Shown here one piece after another: positions 52,011-60,626 of a stretch of DNA of 64,000 nucleotides. Source of the stretch: JBGRQA01 sp041725895 (GTDB taxonomy: Bacteria; Bacteroidota; Bacteroidia; Bacteroidales; Marinifilaceae); assembly GCA_041725895.1 (NCBI GenBank), contig JBGRQA010000022.1, positions 1 to 64,000 on the forward strand. The letters run 5' to 3'. Numbering within the stretch: position 1 is the first letter of the stretch; each line of letters starts with the position of its first letter. Both the position numbers and the translations under genes were made by a program. A model generated the notes under the pieces. It searched no databases and was not told the DNA's origin. It saw only the letters and a list, made by a program, of their open reading frames with translations.

Positions 52011-52865
52011 ATGCAACAAGGTTTACTAATCTGCGGCCACGGAAGCCGCAACAAAGAGGGAGTAAAAGCCTTCGAAGATCTTGCAGTTAAAATGCGGGAA
52101 CGTCATCCTGAAAAATTAATTGAACATGGATTCCTTGAACTATCGATACCAACATTTGAGGATGGAATTCGAAAATTATATGACCAGGGGGCACGTGAAA
52201 TTATTGCCCTGCCAGTATTCCTTTTCACAGGAGTTCATTTAAAGTTCGACATTCCCTACCAAATGAAAGCTTTGGAGGAGAAATTTGAAGGATTGACTAT
52301 AAAACTGGGCTCCTACATAGGAGTTTGCCAGCAATTGGTCAACCTAAGCGAGAAACTCATCTGCAAAGCAGAAGAGGAAATACGTGCTGATCGAAAGGAC
52401 AGCTGCTTTCTGGCACTGGGCATTGGAGCTTCGGTTGCCGAAGCCAATGGAGATATAGCTAAACTCACCCGACTGGTAATGGAAAACTCAAACTTTGGTT
52501 TCTGCACCAACGCCTTCATCAGCAGAATGGCCTCTCCTTCCATCCCAGATACACTGGACCTACTGAAACACCTTCCGTTTAAACGAATCGTAATGGTTCC
52601 ATTCATTTTCTTCACTGGAGTATACATGGATCGAATCCACGATATGGTAAGCAAATTCATGCAGGAAACCGATAAGGAAGTAATCCTGACCGAAACTTTC
52701 GGTAGCGATGATCTGGTTCTGGATGCACTGGAAATGCGGTTACAGGAAGTACTGGATGGGAAAGTAGATCTAACACAGAATCTGGATCCCAACGCAGAAC
52801 ATCACCACCATCATCATGACCATGATCACGGACATTCACATCACCATGGACATCATCATCACTAG
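52011..52865 (+). CDS. cbiX: sirohydrochlorin cobaltochelatase CbiX, long form with His-rich tail
   Basis: Inserts cobalt into sirohydrochlorin, the entry to the anaerobic (early-cobalt) B12 route. 284 residues from ATG 52011 (MQQGLLICGHGSRN); nine upstream codons from a TTG are dropped. Two chelatase-like halves: one with CGHGSRNKEG and PVFLFTGVHLKFDI, the second with VPFIFFTGVYMDRI. The C-terminus is a tract of about 22 residues, nearly all His with Asp/Gly, likely a metal-storage or cobalt-binding tail. Ten bases before cbiL. Confidence 0.9.
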   Translation: MQQGLLICGHGSRNKEGVKAFEDLAVKMRERHPEKLIEHGFLELSIPTFEDGIRKLYDQGAREIIALPVFLFTGVHLKFDIPYQMKALEEKFEGLTIKLGSYIGVCQQLVNLSEKLICKAEEEIRADRKDSCFLALGIGASVAEANGDIAKLTRLVMENSNFGFCTNAFISRMASPSIPDTLDLLKHLPFKRIVMVPFIFFTGVYMDRIHDMVSKFMQETDKEVILTETFGSDDLVLDALEMRLQEVLDGKVDLTQNLDPNAEHHHHHHDHDHGHSHHHGHHHH

Positions 52866-52874
52866 AAAAGAACT

Positions 52875-53591
52875 ATGGTAAAAGGAAAAATATATGGAGT
52901 AGCTCTGGGCCCCGGCGATCCAGATTTACTAACTCTAAAGGCCTTAAAATGCTTGCAGAAGGCTGATCGCATTTACTATCCGGGGTCAGTTAGCCCAAGC
53001 GGAGAAAAAAATAGTCATTCCCTCAAAATAATGAGCCCTCACGGGTTGGACACCGATAAAATGCAGGGCATTTTCATCAAAATGTCCATGGATCGGAACC
53101 AAACAGAAGAACTCTATTCACAAGTCTTCCAAGATATCCTGGAGGACTATCGAAAAGGGCTGAAAGTGGTTATTGTCAGTGAAGGTGACATCGCCTTCTA
53201 CAGCACTTTCGCTTACCTCTTGGAAAGAATCTACTGCAATGAGTTGGACTTCGAAATGATCGCCGGAATTCCGGCCTTCATTCTGGCCGGTTCTGTGCAT
53301 CGCTTCCCTTTGGCATTGCAATCAGATAAAGTAGCCGTTCTCGCTCAACTAAACAGTCTTGAGGAATTGGAAAAACGTCTGAAAGACTTTGAAACGGTAG
53401 TAATCATGAAGCTTTCGACGGTAAAAGGAGAGATATGTCAATTCATTAGGGAAAACAAGCTTGACTTCTTTTATGGGGAACGATTGGGGACGGATCAACA
53501 ATACACCACAACCTCTGTTGAGGAATTGGAAAACCGTAGAATTCCCTACTTCTCCCTGATGATTTTCAACAAATACATTCATTTGAATTAG
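52875..53591 (+). CDS. cbiL: cobalt-precorrin-2 C20-methyltransferase
   Basis: Methylates C20 of (cobalt-)precorrin-2. 238 residues. GVALGPGDPDLLTLKALK (8-25) and KVVIVSEGDIAFYSTFAYL are the CobI/CbiL motifs; the YYPGS after the first helix separates it from other corrin methyltransferases. The start follows cbiX by 10 bases, and the gene ends 4 bases before cbiH-cbiC, so translation is probably coupled. Confidence 0.93.
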   Translation: MVKGKIYGVALGPGDPDLLTLKALKCLQKADRIYYPGSVSPSGEKNSHSLKIMSPHGLDTDKMQGIFIKMSMDRNQTEELYSQVFQDILEDYRKGLKVVIVSEGDIAFYSTFAYLLERIYCNELDFEMIAGIPAFILAGSVHRFPLALQSDKVAVLAQLNSLEELEKRLKDFETVVIMKLSTVKGEICQFIRENKLDFFYGERLGTDQQYTTTSVEELENRRIPYFSLMIFNKYIHLN

Positions 53592-53595
53592 ATAG

Positions 53596-55011
53596 ATGGA
53601 ACCAAACAAAAAAGGTGGAAAGATTAGTGTACTGGGACTAGGGCCTGGAGGGGCTGAACAGATTACACCAGTCGCACAAGAAACTATAAAGCAAGCCGAT
53701 ATAGTAATTGGCTACAAGTATTACTTTCAGTTCATCGAACATCTGGTAAAGAAAGAAACCGAATGCCTGGATACTGGAATGAAAAAGGAACGCCAAAGAG
53801 CAGAGATTGCCTTCGAACTGGCTGAAAGCGGGAAAAAAGTGGCTGTTATCAGTTCCGGTGATGCTGGCATTTACGGAATGGCTCCCTTGATTTTCGAGAT
53901 GTGGAGCGTGCGTCAATCGGCAATAGAAATAGATTGCTATCCCGGAATCTCAGCATTCCAGGCAGCCGCAGCTAAATTGGGAGCCCCAATTGGTCACGAC
54001 CTGTGTACCATTTCCCTTTCCGATTTGCTTACACCCTGGGCAACCATTGAAAAACGAATTGAAGCAGCTGCTTATGCCGACTTTGCAACAAGCATCTACA
54101 ACCCTAAAAGTAAGGGCCGTTACTGGCAATTGCACCGCCTGAAGGAAATATTCCTGAAGCACCGTAATCCTGAAACTCCGGTTGGTATCGTAAAACAGGT
54201 AACCAGAGAAGAAGAACAGATCACCGTTACTACACTTAAAGAATTTGATCCTGAAATTGTTGATATGTTTACGCTCGTAGTAATTGGAAATTCTCAGACT
54301 TTCCGGTTCAAAAATTACATGGTGACACCAAGAGGGTACTACACAAAAGAGAAAAGCGACAGAAAACTGGGACAGTCCATCATGATTCAGAGCTTTAAAA
54401 CCATTGAATCCAAATTGAACAACCCCGAAATGGATCTGGACAAAAAATGGGCATTGCTCCATTGCATCCATACCACCGCAGATTTCGACATGGAAAATAT
54501 CTTCTATGCCGATGATCAAGCCATTGCACACTGGCACGAGCGTCTGCACAGCGAAAACCCTCCGGCCATTATTACCGACGTAACAATGGCTTTATCCGGA
54601 ATGCGTAAGGCAGCTATTGAACGATTGGGCATCAAGGCCAAGTGCTATCTGCACGACGAAAGAGTAAAAGAAATGGCCGAAACCCAGGGCATCACAAGAA
54701 CACAAGCAGGCATTCGACTGGCAGCAGAAGAGCATCCCGATGCGATATTCGTATTTGGAAATGCTCCTACAGCGCTGATCGAATTAACAGAGCTGATTCG
54801 TAAAGGAAAAGCCAATCCAACAGGTATTGTAGCAGCCCCTGTAGGCTTCGTCAATGTTGTTGAATCGAAGCATCGGACAAAGACTTTCTCCCAGATACCT
54901 AAAGTAATACTTGAAGGACGAAAAGGAGGTAGTAATTTGGCGGCTACCATCATTAATGCAGCTCTGGCTTATGATGACGCTCCTGCACTGGAACCGGGAA
55001 GAGACGTTTAA
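53596..55011 (+). CDS. CbiH-CbiC fusion: precorrin-3B C17-methyltransferase / precorrin-8X methylmutase
   Basis: A 471-residue bifunctional protein. Residues 1-250 are a CbiH/CobJ methyltransferase (VLGLGPGGAEQITPVA, SSGDAGIYGMAPLI, CYPGISAFQAAAAKLGAP, ATSIYNPKSKGR). Residues about 290-471 are CbiC/CobH (DVTMALSGMRKAAIERLG, FGNAPTALIEL, PVGFVNVVESK), which moves the methyl group from C11 to C12. Separate genes are usual in other phyla; the fusion joins two non-adjacent steps. Between cbiL and cbiE-cbiT. Confidence 0.93.
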   Translation: MEPNKKGGKISVLGLGPGGAEQITPVAQETIKQADIVIGYKYYFQFIEHLVKKETECLDTGMKKERQRAEIAFELAESGKKVAVISSGDAGIYGMAPLIFEMWSVRQSAIEIDCYPGISAFQAAAAKLGAPIGHDLCTISLSDLLTPWATIEKRIEAAAYADFATSIYNPKSKGRYWQLHRLKEIFLKHRNPETPVGIVKQVTREEEQITVTTLKEFDPEIVDMFTLVVIGNSQTFRFKNYMVTPRGYYTKEKSDRKLGQSIMIQSFKTIESKLNNPEMDLDKKWALLHCIHTTADFDMENIFYADDQAIAHWHERLHSENPPAIITDVTMALSGMRKAAIERLGIKAKCYLHDERVKEMAETQGITRTQAGIRLAAEEHPDAIFVFGNAPTALIELTELIRKGKANPTGIVAAPVGFVNVVESKHRTKTFSQIPKVILEGRKGGSNLAATIINAALAYDDAPALEPGRDV

Positions 55012-55029
55012 CGAAAGGGGAAACTTATC

Positions 55030-56220
55030 ATGAACCATTTCATACTCATCGGTATTTCCGATCACCCCCAACCTGAATTTTCCAGGGAGGTAAAAGAAAT
55101 CGTACGCACCCACCGGATATTCTCCGGTGGGAAGCGTCACTATTCAATAGTTAGGGAAATGCTCCCCAAACAGCATGAATGGTTGAATATCACCATTCCA
55201 ATTTCTGAAGTTCTGGAGCAGTACAAATCCCAATCTGAAACCATAGTCGTATTTGCCTCCGGGGATCCCCTCTTCTACGGTTTTGCAAATACCCTCCAGC
55301 GAGAGTTCCCCGAAGCAAAGCTGCAAGTACATTCCTACTTCAACTCCCTTCAGCTATTGGCTCAAAAATGCTCATTGCCCTATGCCCATATGACCAATAC
55401 ATCCGTAACAGGGCGTCCCTGGGACGAATTGGATAAAGCTTTGATAGAAGGAAAAGAGATGATCGGGGTTTTAACAGACAAAAAGAAAACACCGGCTCAA
55501 ATAGCTCAACGACTTCTGGAATATGGCTATTACAATTACCAATTAACCATTGGGCAGGCATTGGGAGGATCCGAAGAGAAAATAGAGACCATGAATCTCG
55601 AAAATGCTGCGAAGAGAGATTTTAATACACTGAATTGTGTTATTCTGAGCAGGATTACAGTAAAACAAAAACATTTTGGCATTGCCGAAACAGAATTCCA
55701 TCACCTGGAGGGACGTCCTAAAATGATCACCAAAATGCCGATTCGACTCTTTAGTTTAGCCCTCTTGGATCTGACCAATCGTAAGGTTTTTTGGGATGTT
55801 GGCTTTTGCACTGGCTCCGTCTCCATTGAAGCCCGCCTGCAATTTCCACATCTTACGATTTGCAGCTTCGAAATCCGTGAGGAATCGGATGCCCTTTTTG
55901 ATCAAAATACCCGGAAATTCGGTGCTCCTGGCATTCAAAAGTACATAGGGGACTTCTTCAACCAGAATCTGGATTTATTGCCTCGTCCTGATGCAGTTTT
56001 CATCGGAGGTCATGGGGGACGTATCAAAGAAATGATTACTTTAGTTGCACAACACTTATCTCCTGAGGGAGTAATAGTTATCAATGCAGTTGCACAAAAG
56101 AGTCAAACCGAATTTCTCGAAATTTGCAAGGAATTGAAACTAAACATTCTTAGCAAAAACACCATGGTATTGGATGATCACAATCCAATTACACTTATTG
56201 CTGCCACAAAAAGAGGTTAA
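55030..56220 (+). CDS. CbiE-CbiT fusion: precorrin-6Y C5,15-methyltransferase (decarboxylating)
   Basis: A 396-residue protein equal to CobL. Residues 1-200 (ILIGISDHPQPEF, VVFASGDPLFYGFANTLQ) are the CbiE C5-methyltransferase; residues about 225-396 (DVGFCTGSVSIEARL, DAVFIGGHGGRIKEMI, VINAVAQKSQTEF) are CbiT, which methylates C15 with decarboxylation of the C12 acetate. Follows cbiH-cbiC by 18 bases. Confidence 0.93.
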   Translation: MNHFILIGISDHPQPEFSREVKEIVRTHRIFSGGKRHYSIVREMLPKQHEWLNITIPISEVLEQYKSQSETIVVFASGDPLFYGFANTLQREFPEAKLQVHSYFNSLQLLAQKCSLPYAHMTNTSVTGRPWDELDKALIEGKEMIGVLTDKKKTPAQIAQRLLEYGYYNYQLTIGQALGGSEEKIETMNLENAAKRDFNTLNCVILSRITVKQKHFGIAETEFHHLEGRPKMITKMPIRLFSLALLDLTNRKVFWDVGFCTGSVSIEARLQFPHLTICSFEIREESDALFDQNTRKFGAPGIQKYIGDFFNQNLDLLPRPDAVFIGGHGGRIKEMITLVAQHLSPEGVIVINAVAQKSQTEFLEICKELKLNILSKNTMVLDDHNPITLIAATKRG

Positions 56221-56297
56221 TCCATTCACAAAACTTCACTCCTCTTTATGTACTATGCAGTAAGAATTAAAATTTAGAATCAGTAAAACTATCCAAA

Positions 56298-58118
56298 ATG
56301 GATTCAAAAGCCAAAATCGCGATTATAGCGAGTTCAGATAAAGGAATTGAACTGGGACATACCCTATGCAGAGAACTTCCCTCTGCGCAGCTTTATTCCG
56401 CTCGTAAGCATAAAAATGCAACCCAGATTGAGTCTGCAATATGCTTTACAAAAAAGAATTTCGAAAATTTCGACGCACTGATCTTCGTTGGAGCCCTGGG
56501 TATCTGCGTAAGAGCCATTGCCCCCTGTGTAGAAAACAAAAAGAAAGATCCGGCCGTGATTAACATTGATGTCAACGGTCAATTCGTTCAGTCCGTACTA
56601 AGCGGTCATGTAGGTGGGGCCAACGACCTAACCAAACGAATCGCCAGAATATTGGGCGCCACTCCTGTTATTTCCACTGCCAGCGATTCGCAGGAACTTT
56701 GGGCACTGGATACCCTTCCCTCTCGATTTGGATGGAATATTGAGCATGAGGAATCCTTAACTTCCCTGATGGCACTCTTCGTAAATCAAAAACCAACGGC
56801 AATACTTTTGGAAGCAAGAGATCAGGGCACACTGTTTCTGGAAACCTCCATTCCCTCCTTCGCAAAAGTGTTTTCGATGCGCGAAGAGATAAACGAGGAT
56901 GATTTTGAATTAGTGATCGCAGTCACCCCTTTTGTTCGCAAATTCAAGAAACCCACACTGTTCTACCGCCCAAGCCTGTTTTCATTGGGAATGGGATGCA
57001 AAAAACAGGTAAAGCCCGAAACGGTAGTGCCCGCACTTGAAAAACAACTGGAGGAAAAGGGTATTTCACCACTTTCCATTTCAGTTTTAGGATCGGTAGA
57101 GATCAAGAAAGATGAACCGGCTCTGCAAGCTATCGCTTCCAAATGGGACATCCCTTTCCAAACATTTGATGCAGAAACACTAAATGCACAAGCGATCCCA
57201 AATCCATCCGACAAGGTGTTTCAAACAGTTGGAACCTATGGCGTTGCAGAAGCATCAGCATTAACTTTGTCATCGAATGGCAGATTAGTAGTTGAGAAGC
57301 AAAAAGTATCCCCGGCAGAAGGAGATGATTTCACATGGGCACTTGCAATAGACCCTTTAAAAGAACGTAAAGGTTTTATTGAGATAGTTGGTGCGGGTCC
57401 CGGTGACCCAGAACTAGTTAGCGTAAAAGGAAAAAGATTTTTACAGAATGCAGACCTCATTCTTTATGCCGGAAGCCTGGTGCCGGAGGAACTTACCCAT
57501 TACGCTAAGCCCGGATGTGTAGTTAGAAGTTCGGCCAGCATGAACCTGGAGGAACAATTCGAGATAATGAAAGAATTCTACGATCGTGGATTGTTTGTGG
57601 TCCGTTTGCACACCGGAGACCCTTGCATCTACGGAGCCATTCAGGAACAAATGAATTACTTTGACCAATACAATATGGATTACCACATCACCCCGGGTAT
57701 TTCATCCTTCCAGGCCGCCGCAGCAGCACTCCAATCGCAATTTACCATTCCGGAAAAAGTGCAGAGTATAATACTAACTCGTGGAGAAGGGCGAACCGCC
57801 ATGCCAGACAAGGAGAAATTACACATGATGGCCCGCTCGCAAAGTACCATGTGTATTTTCCTTAGTGCAACTCTTGCCGAACAGGTACAAAAAGACCTGC
57901 TGGTGCATTATCCGGAGGATACCCCCGTTGCAGTGTGCTACAAACTTACCTGGAAGGACGAAAAAATCTGGAGAGGAGAATTACGAAACCTGGCTCAAAT
58001 CATAAAAGACAATCAACTAACACTTACCACAATGATTGTTGTAGGTGAAGCCATTGGCAACAGGAAAGGTCTCTCCCGTCTTTATGCACACGAATTCAAA
58101 CACATTTTCAGAAAGTAA
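56298..58118 (+). CDS. CbiG-CbiF fusion: cobalt-precorrin-5A hydrolase / cobalt-precorrin-4 C11-methyltransferase
   Basis: A 606-residue bifunctional protein. Residues 1-345 are CbiG, which opens the lactone ring (FVGALGICVRAIAP, LSGHVGGANDLTKRIA, SLGMGCKKQVKPE). Residues about 357-606 are CbiF/CobM (VGAGPGDPELVSVKGK, LYAGSLVPEELTHYAKPGC, VVRLHTGDPCIYGA). CbiG exists only in the anaerobic route, confirming the pathway type. The two domains catalyse successive steps. Last gene of the operon. Confidence 0.94.
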   Translation: MDSKAKIAIIASSDKGIELGHTLCRELPSAQLYSARKHKNATQIESAICFTKKNFENFDALIFVGALGICVRAIAPCVENKKKDPAVINIDVNGQFVQSVLSGHVGGANDLTKRIARILGATPVISTASDSQELWALDTLPSRFGWNIEHEESLTSLMALFVNQKPTAILLEARDQGTLFLETSIPSFAKVFSMREEINEDDFELVIAVTPFVRKFKKPTLFYRPSLFSLGMGCKKQVKPETVVPALEKQLEEKGISPLSISVLGSVEIKKDEPALQAIASKWDIPFQTFDAETLNAQAIPNPSDKVFQTVGTYGVAEASALTLSSNGRLVVEKQKVSPAEGDDFTWALAIDPLKERKGFIEIVGAGPGDPELVSVKGKRFLQNADLILYAGSLVPEELTHYAKPGCVVRSSASMNLEEQFEIMKEFYDRGLFVVRLHTGDPCIYGAIQEQMNYFDQYNMDYHITPGISSFQAAAAALQSQFTIPEKVQSIILTRGEGRTAMPDKEKLHMMARSQSTMCIFLSATLAEQVQKDLLVHYPEDTPVAVCYKLTWKDEKIWRGELRNLAQIIKDNQLTLTTMIVVGEAIGNRKGLSRLYAHEFKHIFRK

Positions 58119-58127
58119 ATATCACAA

Positions 58128-58162
58128 AAAGCTACCTCTTCCATTCAGGAAGAGGTAGCTTT
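58128..58162 (+). terminator. terminator of the corrin operon
   Basis: Perfect stem AAAGCTACCTCTTCC / GGAAGAGGTAGCTTT with a short loop and a T6 tract right after cbiG-cbiF. Confidence 0.9.
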
Positions 58163-58376
58163 TTTAATAGAATGATATTCCCTCCTCTATTGATCCCAAA
58201 GGCCGGTTTTAGCAGGAAGCTTTAACTCATTAGAACACACCTACTTCATCCCTCCGGTATCCTTCTGCATTCATTCCAAAAGCCTCACATCTCCACCATT
58301 GATTTTCTACATTTCCGTAAGCAAAGAGATAATTTGAGAAAACGAAATATTCCTTTTTTTAAACCAATTTGCTCAA

Positions 58377-58403
58377 CTTACTTCATCTAATTATTGAAGT
58401 AAG
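58377..58403. promoter_or_regulatory. inverted repeat upstream of the ABM-like gene
   Basis: Perfect 9-bp arms CTTACTTCA / TGAAGTAAG separated by 9 bases, 132 bases before the start codon. Possible operator; nothing else is seen in 58167-58534. Confidence 0.35.
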
Positions 58404-58534
58404 ACGATTCAGTTGAATTTTCCAGCTGATCATCAACTCAATACAACAAATCATCAATAATTAATTGATCGCTTTAAAAATTTCCGTAACTTTTTCCATG
58501 CTAATAGAATCAAATTAAGAAAAGGAGATAAATC

Positions 58535-58819
58535 ATGACATATTTACTTATAAAGCACAAAGTTAGCGACTACAAAAACTGGAAGATTGTATTCGATGAA
58601 TTTATCGATTATCGGAAAGTAGGTGGAGAGAAGGACTACAAGATTTTTCACCCAAAAGGAGATCCCAACAACCTGATTCTACTCTTCCAGTGGGAAAATG
58701 CTGATAGCGCCAGGGAATTTATTGAATCCCGGTCGTTACAGCAAGCCATGGCTCAGGCAGGGGTTTCTGAAGAGCCTGAAATTCAATTCCTCGAAATGAT
58801 AGATGCCGGAAATCTTTAA
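58535..58819 (+). CDS. small ABM-like (antibiotic biosynthesis monooxygenase fold) protein
   Basis: 94 residues with the ferredoxin-like fold pattern of the ABM/dabb group: MTYLLIKHKVSDYKNWKIVF, then LILLFQWENADSAREFIES and a last strand IQFLEMID. The family includes small monooxygenases and isomerase-like dimers; the substrate is unknown. Unusually for this genome, a clear Shine-Dalgarno AGGAG (58523-58527) lies 7 bases before the ATG. It stands alone. Confidence 0.6.
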   Translation: MTYLLIKHKVSDYKNWKIVFDEFIDYRKVGGEKDYKIFHPKGDPNNLILLFQWENADSAREFIESRSLQQAMAQAGVSEEPEIQFLEMIDAGNL

Positions 58820-58880
58820 TGGCACATGATTGCCAACAGATTTATCGCATAAAACAGAAATCCTTCCCTAAAGAATCCTC

Positions 58881-58919
58881 TTACTTCTTTCCCTAAGTTT
58901 ATTCACGGGAAAGAAGTAA
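58881..58919. terminator. hairpin after the acidic unknown gene
   Basis: Perfect 13-bp arms TTACTTCTTTCCC / GGGAAAGAAGTAA with a 13-base loop between two convergent genes. No T tract on either side, so it may be Rho-assisted or only protect mRNA ends. Confidence 0.6.
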
Positions 58920-58925
58920 ATTCAT

Positions 58926-59438
58926 TTAGAGCAAATCCTCAATGTTGTTCACCATTTTAAGATGAATCTGCTCAATTACTTCCGATAGCACCTCCAAAAT
59001 CAATTCAGCGTTCACATCATCCTCAAAATAGGATTCTTCCAGTCGATTCAATTGATTCTGTATTCCAAACAAATCTTTATCCAGTCCGTTCCAAACATTT
59101 AAAGTTTCCATAAAAGCAGGAAAGTTCTGATTGATTCCCTCAAAAACAGGAATTAGCAGGAAGGGATTCTCCGTTTCGGAGAAAATTCTTTCAAATTCCT
59201 CACCCAGAGCATTTAAATAGCCATTCAAAACCTCAACAACAGCATAGGGAAGCTCACCGGCCTCCAATCCCGTTAAAGACTCTGCCTCCTCCATCACATT
59301 AAAATAGTGAGAATTCATCAACACCATAAATACTTCCAGCTTTTCGAGGATTTCTCCTTTAACACCCGGCTGAAGTCGATAGAAATCTATAATAAATTCT
59401 GCTATCTGTAGTTTTTCTGTCTCTTTTGTTGTTTCCAC
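58926..59438 (-). CDS. acidic protein of unknown function
   Basis: 170 residues from GTG 59438, strongly acidic and mostly helical (KGEILEKLEVFMVLMN, NAELILEVLSEVIEQIHLK). No signal peptide or recognised motif. The start codon is uncertain because no ATG fits. It converges with the ABM-like gene and diverges from the stress-protein genes by about 300 bases in which I see no further feature. Confidence 0.55.
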   Translation of the reverse strand: METTKETEKLQIAEFIIDFYRLQPGVKGEILEKLEVFMVLMNSHYFNVMEEAESLTGLEAGELPYAVVEVLNGYLNALGEEFERIFSETENPFLLIPVFEGINQNFPAFMETLNVWNGLDKDLFGIQNQLNRLEESYFEDDVNAELILEVLSEVIEQIHLKMVNNIEDLL

Positions 59439-59735
59439 GGTCGAAATTTACACAATTATGCTCATGTTTTCGGTTGATGTATCCTGAAAAAACAATTCTC
59501 CTCCAAATCTTCAGGAGTAAAACAAAATGAAATCCATCCTAAAAAACTTTGGTTGTACGCATTACCAATCCTTTACAAAACGCTTCGCTCAAATTCATAG
59601 AATCGTAACCCAATTCATTAACAAAAAACCATTTCTCCCGTCAAAGTAGGGATTTCCCCCATCCGATTTAGGTGCTTCCCTGTTTTCCGACAGTTGAATT
59701 CCAAATAATTTTGCCTTCAACAAAAGCAAACGAAA

Positions 59736-60563
59736 ATGGAACAAAGCAACAAGATCAATTCGCCCTTCAAAAACATTATCATTCTTGCCGATTTTGCAGA
59801 CGGTGCATGGAATGCCATACAATTCGCCTACAACCACTTGTATACCCCGGGGGCTACAATTCAATTGGTGCAAACTTTCCAAAAGCCAAACTTCGGACAA
59901 TCTATGGTTCGAAACATGACACCTATACTCGAAAAAATTGTTGTAGACGACTTAAAGGCATTGCAAGCCAAAGTTGAAGTCAACTACCCCATCCCCTCCG
60001 AATGTATTAAAATGCGATGCTTTCAGGGAGAATTGGACCAATTTCTAGGTTACGAATGCAAGGATTTGAAAGACTGTTGCATCGTTGCGGGTTTAAATCA
60101 TTCGTTTGAAATGAGATACAATTCAAAATTACTGAATCGTATAGAAAGCATTCATCATCCTCTCTTCATTCTGAGAGAGAATTTTGAAAAAACACAAAAC
60201 ACCTATATTCACTTTGCAGCCGATTTAAGTCATAAGCCAACTCCGGACATACTAGATAAGATCAAAAAGCTAGACTCTGTCACCAATTCTGATATTCAAC
60301 TCCGGTTGACTTCCTTTAATAAACCCGCAACAAGCTGGGGTGGAATCAGACAATACCTACGCAACCAACTATCGGGGATGCAGTTTACCCTCGAATACAA
60401 AGAGGTTTTATCGATCCGTGAATGGGTAAATCGCTCCTTAAAAAGTACCAATGACAACCTGATAGTGATAGCTCAAGGTCAGAATCCGGTATTCCGGAGG
60501 AGCTTAGACAACAGCATTGGCTCCAGAATATGGAACAAAGTTAGAGAGTTACGGATTTGGTAA
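59736..60563 (+). CDS. universal-stress-like protein, degenerate
   Basis: 275 residues in two Usp-like halves (FKNIIILADFADGAWNAIQFA start; NTYIHFAADLSHKPTPDIL second half). The ATP-binding G-x2-G-x9-GS of ATP-type Usps is not visible, so it probably does not bind ATP. Only 63 bases before a better-conserved Usp-like gene, suggesting co-transcription. Confidence 0.55.
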   Translation: MEQSNKINSPFKNIIILADFADGAWNAIQFAYNHLYTPGATIQLVQTFQKPNFGQSMVRNMTPILEKIVVDDLKALQAKVEVNYPIPSECIKMRCFQGELDQFLGYECKDLKDCCIVAGLNHSFEMRYNSKLLNRIESIHHPLFILRENFEKTQNTYIHFAADLSHKPTPDILDKIKKLDSVTNSDIQLRLTSFNKPATSWGGIRQYLRNQLSGMQFTLEYKEVLSIREWVNRSLKSTNDNLIVIAQGQNPVFRRSLDNSIGSRIWNKVRELRIW

Positions 60564-60626
60564 CAGCGATCTGCGATAAGGGGGTTGATGAGCTCAAAAC
60601 TTACAACTCCTAATCCTGATCGGTAA

